From positions 14,710,501 to 14,774,500 of the forward strand of contig JAFFJZ010000009.1 in the NCBI GenBank assembly GCA_018340375.1: a stretch of DNA of 64,000 nucleotides. Direction: 5' to 3'. Under the pieces are notes generated by a model. The model was not told the DNA's origin. It ran no database searches and worked only from the letters and a program-made list of their open reading frames with translations. The position numbers and the translations under genes are program-made. The stretch comes from Gonatopus flavifemur. Lineage: Eukaryota > Arthropoda > Insecta > Hymenoptera > Dryinidae. Shown one piece after another: positions 51,201 to 54,839 of this stretch (positions are counted from its first letter, which is position 1; each line of letters starts with the position of its first letter).

Positions 51201-51265
51201 TTAATCATACTTATTGACTTCTGTACACTAAAAGAGCCATCGTGGTTTGATAATAAACAGTACAT
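2991..51265 (-). CDS. Zinc-finger / Crypton-type tyrosine recombinase / SANT-like protein (10-exon gene model)
   Basis: Spliced model on the minus strand: 51265-51142, 50616-50479, 49733-49401, 47671-47339, 41843-41511, 40871-40737, 40557-40420, 40361-38376, 3726-3679, 3208-2991. All introns are GT-AG and all junctions are phase 1. The total is 3,786 nt, giving 1,261 residues plus stop. Domains by approximate residue: basic N-terminus 1-41; linker 42-87; three paralogous 111-residue segments 88-420; acidic Ser-rich linkers 421-590; C2H2-like finger with C592, C595, H605, H610; a second CxxC-HH-C motif about 675-694; tyrosine recombinase about 780-1110 with R in RRRAGE (about 941), LRKH (R1068), GHH (H1094) and Y1103; acidic run of Glu; SANT/Myb-like domain 1190-1261 beginning KRRRWT. 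The family is known from animal Crypton-derived proteins; DNA binding and recombination are inferred. Weak points: the 34.6-kb intron, the choice of first Met, and possible missing small exons. If the long intron is wrong, the recombinase exon reads on to a stop at 38,308. Confidence 0.65.
3679..3726 (-). CDS. Exon 9, 16-codon basic exon
   Basis: Acceptor CTACTTTTCAG|GT and donor CGATCCA|GTAAGTT, 48 bp, phase 1-1. It encodes TKSKSTLLGKCRRRS. It joins in frame to exon 10. Its link to exon 8 rests on phase and on the usual order recombinase then SANT-like domain in this protein family. Confidence 0.5.
3830..4657. mobile_element. hAT-like non-autonomous element, 828 bp
   Basis: Ends are CACGGTCGTATATACAGGTC and the inverted match GACCTGTATATACGACCGTG. 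The inverted repeats run about 54 bp with few mismatches. The flanking 8-bp direct repeat TCCTAGAT (3,822-3,829 and 4,658-4,665) is perfect. The interior has only chance open frames. Confidence 0.9.
4799..5034. mobile_element. Nested hAT-like MITE, same family as 1,579-1,816
   Basis: Begins TATTGAACTCT and ends AGAGTTCAATG. The flanks GTAGAGCC (4,791-4,798) and GTAGGGCC (5,035-5,042) form an 8-bp duplication with one mismatch. The length of 236 bp matches the 238-bp sister copy. Confidence 0.85.
5071..5215. mobile_element. Nested PIF/Harbinger-like MITE, 145 bp
   Basis: Ends GGGCGGGTTTCACCAACTC and GAGTTGGTGAAACCGGCCC are inverted. The flanks are TTA on both sides (5,068-5,070 and 5,216-5,218), the target size and sequence typical of PIF/Harbinger. 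The interior repeats TTAAACTTGGTT in both orientations. Confidence 0.8.
5382..5584. mobile_element. hAT-like MITE, 203 bp, sharing a target with its neighbour
   Basis: Ends GGTAGCATCTCAATACCCC and GGGGTATTGAGATACTACC. The perfect 8-bp duplication GAATGAAA lies at 5,374-5,381 and 5,585-5,592. The left duplication overlaps the right duplication of the 4,748-5,371 element. Confidence 0.9.
5737..5870. mobile_element. Palindromic MITE, copy 1 (AAGGTGAAATTACATGCG ends)
   Basis: The left arm TTACATGCGTGCGTTTGCTG pairs with the right arm CAGCAAACGCACGCATGTAA. The centre is an imperfect hairpin around GTCATTAGAT and ATCTAATGATG. It abuts the next copy directly. Confidence 0.75.
5871..6179. mobile_element. 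Palindromic MITE, copy 2, split by a nested element
   Basis: Same family as 5,737-5,870. Left end AAGGTGAAACTACATGCG and right end GCATGTAATATAAGCCTT. Its right arm is interrupted by the 167-bp hAT-like MITE at 5,989-6,155. Confidence 0.75.
5989..6155. mobile_element. Nested hAT-like MITE, 167 bp
   Basis: CAGAGCTGC...GCAGCTCTG ends, with long arms including ACTATGCCATATA and its inverse. The perfect 8-bp duplication ACGCACGC (5,981-5,988 and 6,156-6,163) lies inside the right arm of the host MITE. Both strands show open frames only because the element is a palindrome. Confidence 0.9.
6261..6389. mobile_element. hAT-like MITE, 129 bp
   Basis: Ends CAGAGTTCCCAAC and GTTGGGAACTCTG. The flanks CTCCGACA (6,253-6,260) and CTCTGACA (6,390-6,397) are an 8-bp duplication with one change. 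A truncated copy starts at 23,553. Confidence 0.85.
7932..9613. mobile_element. TIR insertion rich in TTCGGAGAAA repeats, 1.68 kb
   Basis: Absent from the paralogous sequence near 27,650, where CACTTCAATTG runs straight into GTAACTTGATGATC. Inverted ends are CCCTGGTGGAAATATTTC and GAAATATTTTCATCAGGG. The inside is built of degenerate TTCGGAGAAA / TTTCTCCGAA units, with a tandem duplication of about 410 bp (about 8,460-8,740 versus 8,865-9,155). The open frames here are repeat artefacts. The target duplication is short (TT or GTT). Confidence 0.7.
10860..16330. repeat. Satellite array, 223-bp monomers in 446-bp dimers
   Basis: The phrase GAATGTGAGAGTTTCTGA recurs every 223 bp from about 11,837 to the right end, after spacings of 233 and 213 bp at the left. 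Two monomer types alternate (type A with GTTCGTGGACTTAGACAGG, type B with TTGCGGGCTTTGATAGG). About 22 clean monomers lie between 11,340 and 16,330. Leftward (10,860-11,340) the monomers become divergent, as at a satellite edge. Most monomers carry ACGGATCCAATAT. No coding frame. Confidence 0.95.
16681..17059. mobile_element. TIR element, about 380 bp
   Basis: CACGGAGAAAAGGTATCTT...ACCATAATTTATG is mirrored by CATAAATTATGGTAATTTTC...CTATTTTCTCAGTGTG. The middle (16,840-16,960) matches the first 180 bases of the window in reverse. No target duplication identified. From 16,331 to 16,680 I see no gene or clear repeat. Confidence 0.6.
17470..18048. mobile_element. CACTA-like MITE, 579 bp
   Basis: Begins CACAGTGAAAAATATTTTG and ends AATATTTTTTACTGTG. 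It is absent from the sister copies (AAACGCAATCAAAT, AAACGCAGTGAAATA), leaving CA, or possibly GCA, as duplicated target. The interior repeats ACACAAAGTTT and TGTGTTGA near both ends. The superfamily is assigned on the CACAG end only. Confidence 0.6.
18760..19050. repeat. Cluster of AACGTTGAAAAC / AACGTGG dyads
   Basis: The self-complementary unit CAACGTTG or CAACGTGG, spaced by AAAA, recurs roughly ten times in two clumps (18,768-18,835, 18,870-18,912) and again at 18,990-19,032. Simple dyad repeat of unknown role. Confidence 0.7.
19785..20062. mobile_element. TA-flanked MITE, 278 bp
   Basis: CACGGAAAGA...TCTTTCCGTG ends, TA on both sides (19,783-19,784 and 20,063-20,064). The second layer of the hairpin includes TGACTGTCAATT and AATTGACAGTC. 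Consistent with a Tc1/mariner-mobilised MITE. Confidence 0.7.
20546..22380. mobile_element. Foldback element with inverted arms of about 490 bp
   Basis: The left arm (about 20,546-21,036) and right arm (about 21,885-22,380) are long, slightly diverged inverted repeats, sharing for example GAACTGTCGTTCCACATTTT and GTTACTATACAGCAAG. The unique centre (21,037-21,884) is AT-rich with no gene. The outer tips read GGGTGTTTTAAAAAG and CTTTAAACAACCTGGT. Confidence 0.85.
22395..22606. mobile_element. TIR element, about 210 bp
   Basis: The start GTTACATGACGGAACGTAAC then AAGTCAC is mirrored by GTGACTTGTTACGTTTTATC then ATGTGAAC. It sits immediately right of the foldback element across a short TA tract. 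Target duplication not resolved. Confidence 0.55.
22620..23000. mobile_element. Palindrome built of TTAATCGATTAA units (TAGAGCTGTGCGG ends)
   Basis: TAGAGCTGTGCGGTTAATCG at left and CGATTAACCGCACAGCTCTA at right. The whole 380 bp is one large dyad of TTAATCGATTAATTG variants around GAATTCTTATTAAGAATTA. The end sequence resembles the TAGGGCTGTTCGGTA elements at 44.2-44.8 kb. The segment 23,001-23,340 holds no recognisable gene. Confidence 0.75.
23413..25039. repeat. R family: end of copy 1 and body of copy 2
   Basis: 23,413-24,020 carries the GTCC/TGCGTAATGTATGACAGAG sub-repeats. 24,030-24,830 matches 6,410-7,430. Then 24,835-25,038 matches 9,800-10,032, so copy 2 lacks the block in between. 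Non-coding; the short open frames here have no splice or motif support. Confidence 0.7.
25040..28566. mobile_element. 3.5-kb element with TA target duplication (Tc1/mariner-like ends)
   Basis: Ends CCCTGGTAGAAATT and AATTTCTACCAGGG with TA on both sides (25,038-25,039; 28,567-28,568). The unoccupied relative at 10,018-10,055 reads ACATCCGTAGGTCCCTGGTA, matching the joined flanks. The inside repeats parts of R, with inverted copies around 25,500-26,050 and 26,150-26,640 and again at 26,880-27,420. No transposase. Confidence 0.8.
28066..28134 (+). other. tRNA-like relic (possible tRNA-derived SINE head)
   Basis: A B-box-like GGTTCAATCC lies at 28,116-28,125. It is preceded by GATAGAGGC and TCTCACTCGCAGGACC in the order expected from a tRNA. 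The T-stem does not pair well and the acceptor stem is absent, so this is not a working tRNA gene. Confidence 0.35.
29736..29990. mobile_element. TIR insertion in one monomer
   Basis: TGCCGTCCTGAG...GGCTGTATGTCAAAATTTT and its inverse near AAAATTTTGTTGACATACG...AGGACGGCG bracket about 250 bp absent from other monomers (compare GTGAACTGTAGCGCATGTAA). The 75-codon frame inside has no supporting evidence. Confidence 0.6.
31541..31758. mobile_element. piggyBac-like MITE, copy 1, 218 bp
   Basis: Flanked by TTAA (31,537-31,540 and 31,759-31,762). Inverted ends are GCCTAAGTTACCCCA and TGGGGTAACTGAGGG. Removing it with one TTAA gives a join matching unoccupied monomers (GTGATTGATGAATCTACG). Confidence 0.8.
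32289..32506. mobile_element. piggyBac-like MITE, copy 2, 218 bp
   Basis: Same element, same place in the monomer, TTAA at 32,285-32,288 and 32,507-32,510. It was carried along by tandem duplication and not inserted independently. Confidence 0.8.
33037..33254. mobile_element. piggyBac-like MITE, copy 3, 218 bp
   Basis: TTAA at 33,033-33,036 and 33,255-33,258. The end reads GGGATAACTGAGGG, one base different from its sisters. It marks the third copy of the 750-bp amplified unit. Confidence 0.8.
34880..35650. repeat. Four tandem units of about 195 bp
   Basis: The phrase GTTCACCGGT (GTTCCCCGGT in the last) recurs at about 34,993, 35,188, 35,380 and 35,579. Each unit also has CAACAATCTTGAAAAA and AAAAATAAAATGAATGAATC. 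Non-coding, AT-rich, diverging between units. 34,621-34,879 shows nothing distinctive. Confidence 0.8.
35651..37553. other. Intronic stretch without a supportable gene
   Basis: Several 60-90 codon open frames occur on both strands, but none has recognisable motifs or a consistent splice model. At 36,408-36,727 there is a TIR element with ends CCCAAGTAGCACCAGAA and TTCTGTTGCTGCTTGGG, and an interior full of GAACGT/ACGTTC and TTCGAATATTCGAA dyads. Confidence 0.5.
37558..38248. mobile_element. TTAA-flanked element, 691 bp
   Basis: Inverted ends GGAGACATTCCAATGTGA and TCACATTGGAATGCCCCC with TTAA at 37,554-37,557 and 38,249-38,252. This suggests mobilisation by a piggyBac-type transposase. It lies just 3' of the recombinase exon, inside the proposed long intron. 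No coding frame. Confidence 0.7.
38376..40361 (-). CDS. Exon 8, zinc fingers and tyrosine recombinase domain
   Basis: This is the longest coding stretch of the gene, 662 codons. It starts in phase after TTTCAG|AT (DEMDDESDG). It carries a Ser/Asp/Glu-rich head, a CxxC...H-x4-H finger near 39,990, a second Cys/His motif near 39,740, and the recombinase signature on minus-strand codons: RRRAGE (about 39,065-39,082), LRKHMAT (about 38,683-38,703), GFMGHHEKIHQDIY (about 38,585-38,627). A Glu run follows. The proposed donor is AACG|GTTTGT at 38,375. Without splicing, the frame runs on to a stop at 38,308. A methionine at 40,485 would read through the 58-bp intron and is not favoured. Compared with classical tyrosine recombinases, the first His of the HxxR box is Thr (TILR). 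Confidence 0.85.
40420..40557 (-). CDS. Exon 7, 46-codon linker
   Basis: Acceptor TTTTGTAG|AT and donor GAAAGAG|GTAAAAA, 138 bp, phase 1-1. It encodes TRVDQSESTDLLN and ends GDNGYTSER. It is followed by a 58-bp intron (40,362-40,419), a size typical of insect introns. Confidence 0.6.
40737..40871 (-). CDS. Exon 6, 45-codon linker
   Basis: Acceptor TTTTACAG|AT and donor GCAGAAG|GTAAAG, 135 bp, phase 1-1. It encodes ISIDQSLLSQEMDVN and ends EKQDSAE. The opposite strand also has a 90-codon open frame (40,541-40,813), but only the minus strand gives matching splice sites and phase. Confidence 0.6.
40935..41228. mobile_element. TIR element ending in a poly-G run
   Basis: The left side has CCCCCCAATATACCGAATG then TTCATTGTACC. 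The right side has its inverse, GGTACAATGAACATTCGG then TGCATT, and an unbroken run of about 19 G. Inner repeats are AACCGAACATCAATA and inverse. The flanks both carry AAGTAGCT, a possible target duplication. It sits in the intron between exons 6 and 5. Confidence 0.55.
41511..41843 (-). CDS. Exon 5, repeat exon C (111 codons)
   Basis: Third paralogue: 333 bp, acceptor GTTACAG|AT and donor TACCAG|GTAGGAA. It starts DEIMKPKNVENN and holds KICMVQSESSNSC. It is separated from exon B by a 3.5-kb TA-flanked element in the intron. Three intact open copies with conserved splice sites suggest all three are or were used. Confidence 0.7.
43035..43762. mobile_element. Long palindromic element with hammerhead-like motifs
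   Basis: The outer arms pair about 43,035-43,250 with 43,310-43,425 and 43,645-43,762, sharing for example CAAACGACATTG and TTTACATCGTGTGTCGATAC. On the minus strand at 43,105-43,143 and on the plus strand at 43,653-43,692 there is CTGAAGA, a GGGTCA stem-loop, GAAAC (GGAAC in the second) and GTTAACGTC. Confidence 0.6.
43430..43644. mobile_element. Nested TA-flanked MITE, 215 bp
   Basis: Ends GGGGGAGATGGGGCAC and GTGCCCCATCTCCCCC with TA at 43,428-43,429 and 43,645-43,646. Second-layer arms include TTCGTGCACTGGGG and inverse. Inserted inside the palindromic element. Confidence 0.75.
44230..44806. mobile_element. hAT-like ends with TTCGGTA dyads
   Basis: TAGGGCTGTTCGGTA occurs at about 44,233 and 44,645, and TACCGAACAGCCCTA ends at 44,806. 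Between them are dense ACCGAAATACCGA and TTCGGTATTTCGG repeats in both orientations. Either one element or two overlapping copies. Target duplication not clear. Confidence 0.6.
44812..44966. mobile_element. TIR element with a perfect inner hairpin
   Basis: Outer ends are CCCAAGCAAC and GTTGCTTGGG, with GTCACAGTGATGTCGC and an imperfect inverse. At 44,861-44,909 an inner hairpin TACACGGAGAA...TTCTCCGTGTA with TA borders has a loop of only about 5 bases (ATTGC). The CCCAAG end resembles the element at 36,408-36,727. From 44,967 to 45,430 the sequence is AT-rich with CACTGTGAAAAA-like and TCACATT repeats and no gene. Confidence 0.6.
46037..46150. repeat. Perfect 53-bp inverted repeat with 8-base loop
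   Basis: The arms 46,037-46,089 and 46,098-46,150 are exact reverse complements, starting AAGTGGATACTAGTGCCGGG and closing around ATAGTTTG. It lies in the intron between repeat exons B and C, at the place where sister units have a single GCCGGGATGCTAG. A further half copy follows to about 46,275. Confidence 0.9.
47339..47671 (-). CDS. Exon 4, repeat exon B (111 codons)
   Basis: A paralogue of the 49.4-kb exon with the same length (333 bp) and phase. Borders are CATCACAG|AT and CATCAG|GTATGAA. Core motif KLCMIQTESSDFC. The frame is intact. It lies in a tandem duplicate of about 2 kb, with matching intron sequence on both sides. Confidence 0.7.
47781..47884. mobile_element. TA-flanked MITE, 104 bp
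   Basis: Ends CAGTAAACTTTCTCAATAGT and ACTATTGAGAGGGTTCACTG with TA on both sides. Unoccupied sister sequence in unit A reads GAATGGATATCTCATGG. Intronic. Confidence 0.8.
48636..48745. mobile_element. Small TIR insertion in the intron of unit A
   Basis: Sequence from CTATGGGCACACCTGTTGCA to CATTGCACATACTC-type inverse and TTCCATAG is missing from the sister unit near 46,535 (ATATCGCACTATACAGC). The inverted repeats are imperfect. Borders approximate. Confidence 0.5.
49401..49733 (-). CDS. Exon 3, repeat exon A (111 codons)
   Basis: Acceptor ATTACAG|AT and donor CACCAG|GTATGAA, 333 bp, phase 1-1. It encodes a segment starting DKITKPKNVENN and ending SSSVCSLSP. It contains the conserved core KICMVQSESSDSC, also present in the two sister exons. 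It is rich in Ser, Asp and Glu with no recognised domain. The open frame extends upstream of the acceptor only by chance. Confidence 0.7.
50479..50616 (-). CDS. Exon 2, 46-codon linker
   Basis: Acceptor TTTTCACAG|AT and donor GAAG|GTAAACC, phase 1 on both sides, 138 bp. It encodes an acidic-polar segment beginning DDAHALNEVKEN. No known domain. It joins in frame to exon 1 (shared Gly codon) and to the first 111-codon exon. Confidence 0.65.
51142..51265 (-). CDS. Exon 1 of the tyrosine recombinase gene (start codon)
   Basis: Opens with ATG at 51,265 and encodes 41 residues plus one base. It is basic in the middle (RRNKRKR) and ends at a strong donor, GCG|GTAAGTG, in phase 1. The frame stays open upstream for a while, so a 5' exon or another start is possible. 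I chose this Met because it is the first obvious in-frame ATG and the exon then ends at a near-consensus donor. A hAT-like MITE inserted 180 bp upstream (51,445-51,793). Confidence 0.6.
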
Positions 51266-51444
51266 CTCTGATTTCAGAAATGATTTCCCAAAATATGATT
51301 GAGAGAAAACAGCCGCATGGATTTTTATGTAATTACAAGAAACTCGAAGATGGCGTCTAGCTGGAAGATGCTGGAAGACGCTAAAGGACTAAACCACAGG
51401 GCTGTGTTGGCAGAAACAAAGGAACAAGAGCGCCGAGACCGGAA

Positions 51445-51793
51445 CACTGTTGCGATATTCGTCGAGCTGGGAAATTGCCGCTTGGTCACGTGACCACATT
51501 TTGCACTAACACATGTGAGCACTGTTATCGATGAACCGCTCATCGACAAGAGCGCTTACATGTGTAAAGGTGCTTCTACACAACGTGCGTTTGCGGCAGC
51601 GGTACTTCGATGCGCGCCGCAGAATACCATTGCGCAGGATATTGAACAAATCAACAATCTGCGCAGTGGTATTCTGTGACGCGCATCAGAGTACCGCTGC
51701 CACAAACGCACGTCGTGTAGAAGCACCTTCAGTGCGAAATGTGGTCACGTGACCAAGCGGCAATTTCCCAACTCGACGAATATCGCAACACTG
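51445..51793. mobile_element. hAT-like element upstream of exon 1, 349 bp
   Basis: Ends CACTGTTGCGATATTCGTCG and CGACGAATATCGCAACACTG with a perfect 8-bp duplication GACCGGAA (51,437-51,444 and 51,794-51,801). The outer arms of about 65 bp include GGTCACGTGACC. A second hairpin inside (about 51,558-51,730) has AAGGTGCTTCTACAC ends. It lies 180 bp upstream of the proposed start codon. Confidence 0.9.
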
Positions 51794-51995
51794 GACCGGA
51801 ATGTATTGGTCATTCCATGGAGGAAGAAGTATCAGGAGGGAGCATAGTTGTGGAAGGGGTTAGATTTGCTGAAGTCGGAAATTTCGTCATTAGGAAACAC
51901 TAAACTAAGAATGTATTGATGCAACACATTGAAAGTCTATTGATATGTCTAGATGACGCAGTTCAGAGACTGCGTACTGTGATATTGCGTATGGA

Positions 51996-52132
51996 GGTAG
52001 CATGCGAGAAGCTCGACTGGTAATGAGCCCGACTGCTTGTCATTGGCTGAAAACTAAAGATTTCTAGTGAAATTACTAAACATCACTAGTGATCCACCAA
52101 TGATAGTGGAGTCGGGCATGTTGCATACTACC
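51996..52132. mobile_element. hAT-like MITE related to 4,748-5,371
   Basis: Ends GGTAGCATGCGAG and GTTGCATACTACC, with CTCGACTGG and GTCGGGC as in the larger relative. Flanks CGTATGGA and CATATAGA agree at 6 of 8 positions, a decayed duplication. Confidence 0.65.
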
Positions 52133-52242
52133 CATATAGAGACATACATGAGCAGACACCAAACTTGGCTTCACCCCCTACCACCGCTATGTTCCCTCCT
52201 GTTACTTCTTCCTCCATGGTCTGTCTACACAGCTTACGCAAA

Positions 52243-52664
52243 CCTTAAAGCTGCCAATTCATGAGGCACCAAGCATCGAGCGTTCAACTATTACCCTAGA
52301 TTTTTTGACGCTGAATTACGAAAATTTCGCAGATACCGCTGGTACCTTTTCATGGAGCGTCACACTTCAAGCATCAAAATGACAAATTCCAATTTTTTCA
52401 ATGCATTTTCGAAGCCAGAATGTAACCTAAAGATAAAGTCTCACATAAATCGAATATTTATCTGATTCTGATACATTTTAATCAGTGGCTCAGTTACGAG
52501 CTAGATCTCTTTTCCCGAATAGTTATGAGAACGTTAAAAATACGTCGAGCAGAATGAAGTGAGAATAATCCAACTTCATAGAAGTTGACGAGAAAGCGAA
52601 AAAAGGGCCTAGTGTAATGGTTTGACGCTCAACTCTTGACGCCCCATGAATTGGTAGCTTAAGG
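52243..52664. mobile_element. TIR element, about 420 bp
   Basis: CCTTAAAGCTGCCAATTCAT then GAGGC is mirrored by GCCCCATGAATTGGTAGCTT then AAGG. The inverted repeats continue about 50 bp (GAGCGTTCAAC with GTTTGACGCTC). The interior has no gene. Confidence 0.65.
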
Positions 52665-52668
52665 GGCT

Positions 52669-52779
52669 ATTTCATGGGAGCTCCACCATCGAGCGTGAAC
52701 ATTGGAAGAAAAGAGAGAGCCTGTCGGACCTCTCATTTCTTCCAATGTTAACGCCCGACGCAGAAGCTCCCATGAAATG
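52669..52779. mobile_element. Short palindromic MITE
   Basis: ATTTCATGGGAGCTCC...AACATTGGAAGAAA pairs with TTTCTTCCAATGTT...GAAGCTCCCATGAAAT around a loop with GAGAGCCTGTCGGACCTCTC. It abuts the preceding element. Confidence 0.7.
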
Positions 52780-52860
52780 GTATCTTTAAGCCATAGATAT
52801 CTCTATGGTCTGAGCCTTCATCTGGCTCATGTTCCAAAACCTTGCCCTCGTACTCTAGAG

Positions 52861-52992
52861 CAGTGTTCGGAACTCCTAGGATCGTACACGATTTTGATTG
52901 ATCGCTTCTCATAGAATGTTGGACGTGATTGGTTACTCTATAAGAATTGACCAATAAACATCGTGTACGATCCTAGGAGTTCCGAACACTGC
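52861..52992. mobile_element. hAT-like MITE with perfect TIRs, 132 bp
   Basis: The first and last 32 bp are exact inverted repeats (starting CAGTGTTCGGAACTCCTAGG). The 8-bp duplication CTCTAGAG (52,853-52,860; 52,993-53,000) is perfect and fits the known hAT preference nTCTAGAn. It interrupts an older inverted repeat in which CTCATGTTCCAAAACCTT recurs inverted at about 53,065-53,090. Confidence 0.95.
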
Positions 52993-53099
52993 TCTAGAGT
53001 GTCAGTGCAGCTCTTTCCAATTCATGAGGAAAACAAAGAAAACCGATGCACCAGAGTACGAGGGTAAGGTTTTGGAACATGAGCCAGGCCTTCATGTCA

Positions 53100-54839
53100 C
53101 CACTCTGTCCATTGACCTTTCTGTCAACAGTGACTATATTTTTATCGGGCGCGATCCAAACAATATTGGAATTCCATTATTTAATCACCATTCCAGCATT
53201 ATTTTGCAGGAAAATGTATTCGTTTGTTCAGTGGTCATTGCCTGTGATTCAGTCATAATTCAATTCTATTCCAAGTCCTGTATCTTGTTGAGCAGTAGTC
53301 AATGTGATGAAAGGTGATGAGGATTTATTACGATGACCAATAATTAATATTTGATGGAAAACACAAAAGCGCGGTGAAGATAATAAAGATGCAGTGAAGA
53401 GATTATAAAGGTGCAATAAAGAAGAGACAATAGAAATCTGATGAGAATTCTTTAAAAACAAAAGTAATGAGAATTCTGAACAAATATTAGATTACAATCA
53501 TATAAAATCTACTCAAATAATTTTTGCATTCTGTATAAAAAATTTATTGGAACATTTTGTTTATATGTTACAGAATAATTGAGGAGCGGATAGAATGTTT
53601 TCTAACAATGTTTCAAATTGATCCAAATATAGATAACATACCGGAACATAGGAACCATCTTCGCTGCATGTAACTTTTAGAACGTCAATTTCTAGAATTA
53701 ATCCCTCATGGAATTTGTGTTCTTTTTACATGTACTCAAAGTGTGTGGAATACAGGCTTCAATGACGTGAGAACTAAGAATATTTCTACAATCACAACTG
53801 GGAGGAACTTTTGATTTCCTGATTCTGGAGTCCTGGCTGGAAACGTCAGTTCAGACTCACTCAAATTTCTTAAATAAATTGGAAACCTGATACTTTTTCA
53901 TATTTCAGATCAGTCGATAACCACACGACAGTTTGCTGGTTGAATTGATATGCAACAAATTCAATTTCAAGCCACATGCAAAAATATTCCTCGTTTTTAA
54001 CACATAAGCTTCAAAATATCGAAGAATGAAAATGTTGGATAAAGTGAACTTGGAGACTTTGAATTGTCTATACCTTGAAGTCTTGGTAGAAACGATTGTT
54101 CCTAATTACTACAGTTTACTCTGACTCAAGTAACTACGAAACGTTTGAGAAAATTATTTTTAGATGAGATGTGTTGTCAATTATTTCAACCAAGCTGGCT
54201 AAAGTTATTCTAGAATAATGTCCATCATCAGGATTTAGAGATTCAAGAAATTCAAAGCCATTCCAAGTTTATATGATGCAGAGTTTTATTCGTTAATATT
54301 CTGCAATTTGTGGTAAATACTGATGGTAAATTCGACTTGCTGTGCTGGGGTGAACTCAGAATATCTGTCATTTGTTATTATTCTGAATCAAAAAGATAGC
54401 ATTTCCCATTGGGCTACACTGGTTGCACTCAGTGCATACTGAAATATTTCTATCCTTTATTTCACTTACAAGTTTAAGAGGAATGAAAATATCCCAGTGC
54501 GCACTCAGTGCAGCAAATGAAAAATGCTAAGAGACAGAGATATCCCGGGTTCATCCGAATGCAGTGAGCCGAATTCGCCATGGGAGTATCGGTAAACAAC
54601 ACCTGAAATTTGATTTGGTATATACGATCAGAGATGAATATGAATCCAGTGAACTCAATAAACTGATATATACGATTACTGAGTTTGGATATATTTCCAG
54701 TTCGCTCAGTGAATGATTATCCATTTCAGATGATGTATACAAATTGAGTTTGGGCTAGTTTCCAGCTAACTTCTGATGTACACAAATCCAACCAGAAAGT
54801 GGTCCTTGTGTCATTATCAACAAGTTTCGTAAACTGAGT
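53100..54839. other. Stretch with no supportable gene
   Basis: Scanned on both strands. Only short open frames under about 100 codons occur, without motifs or coherent splicing. I see no strong repeat structure apart from AT-rich low-complexity sequence. It lies 5' of the recombinase gene and could hold regulatory DNA that I cannot recognise. Confidence 0.4.
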
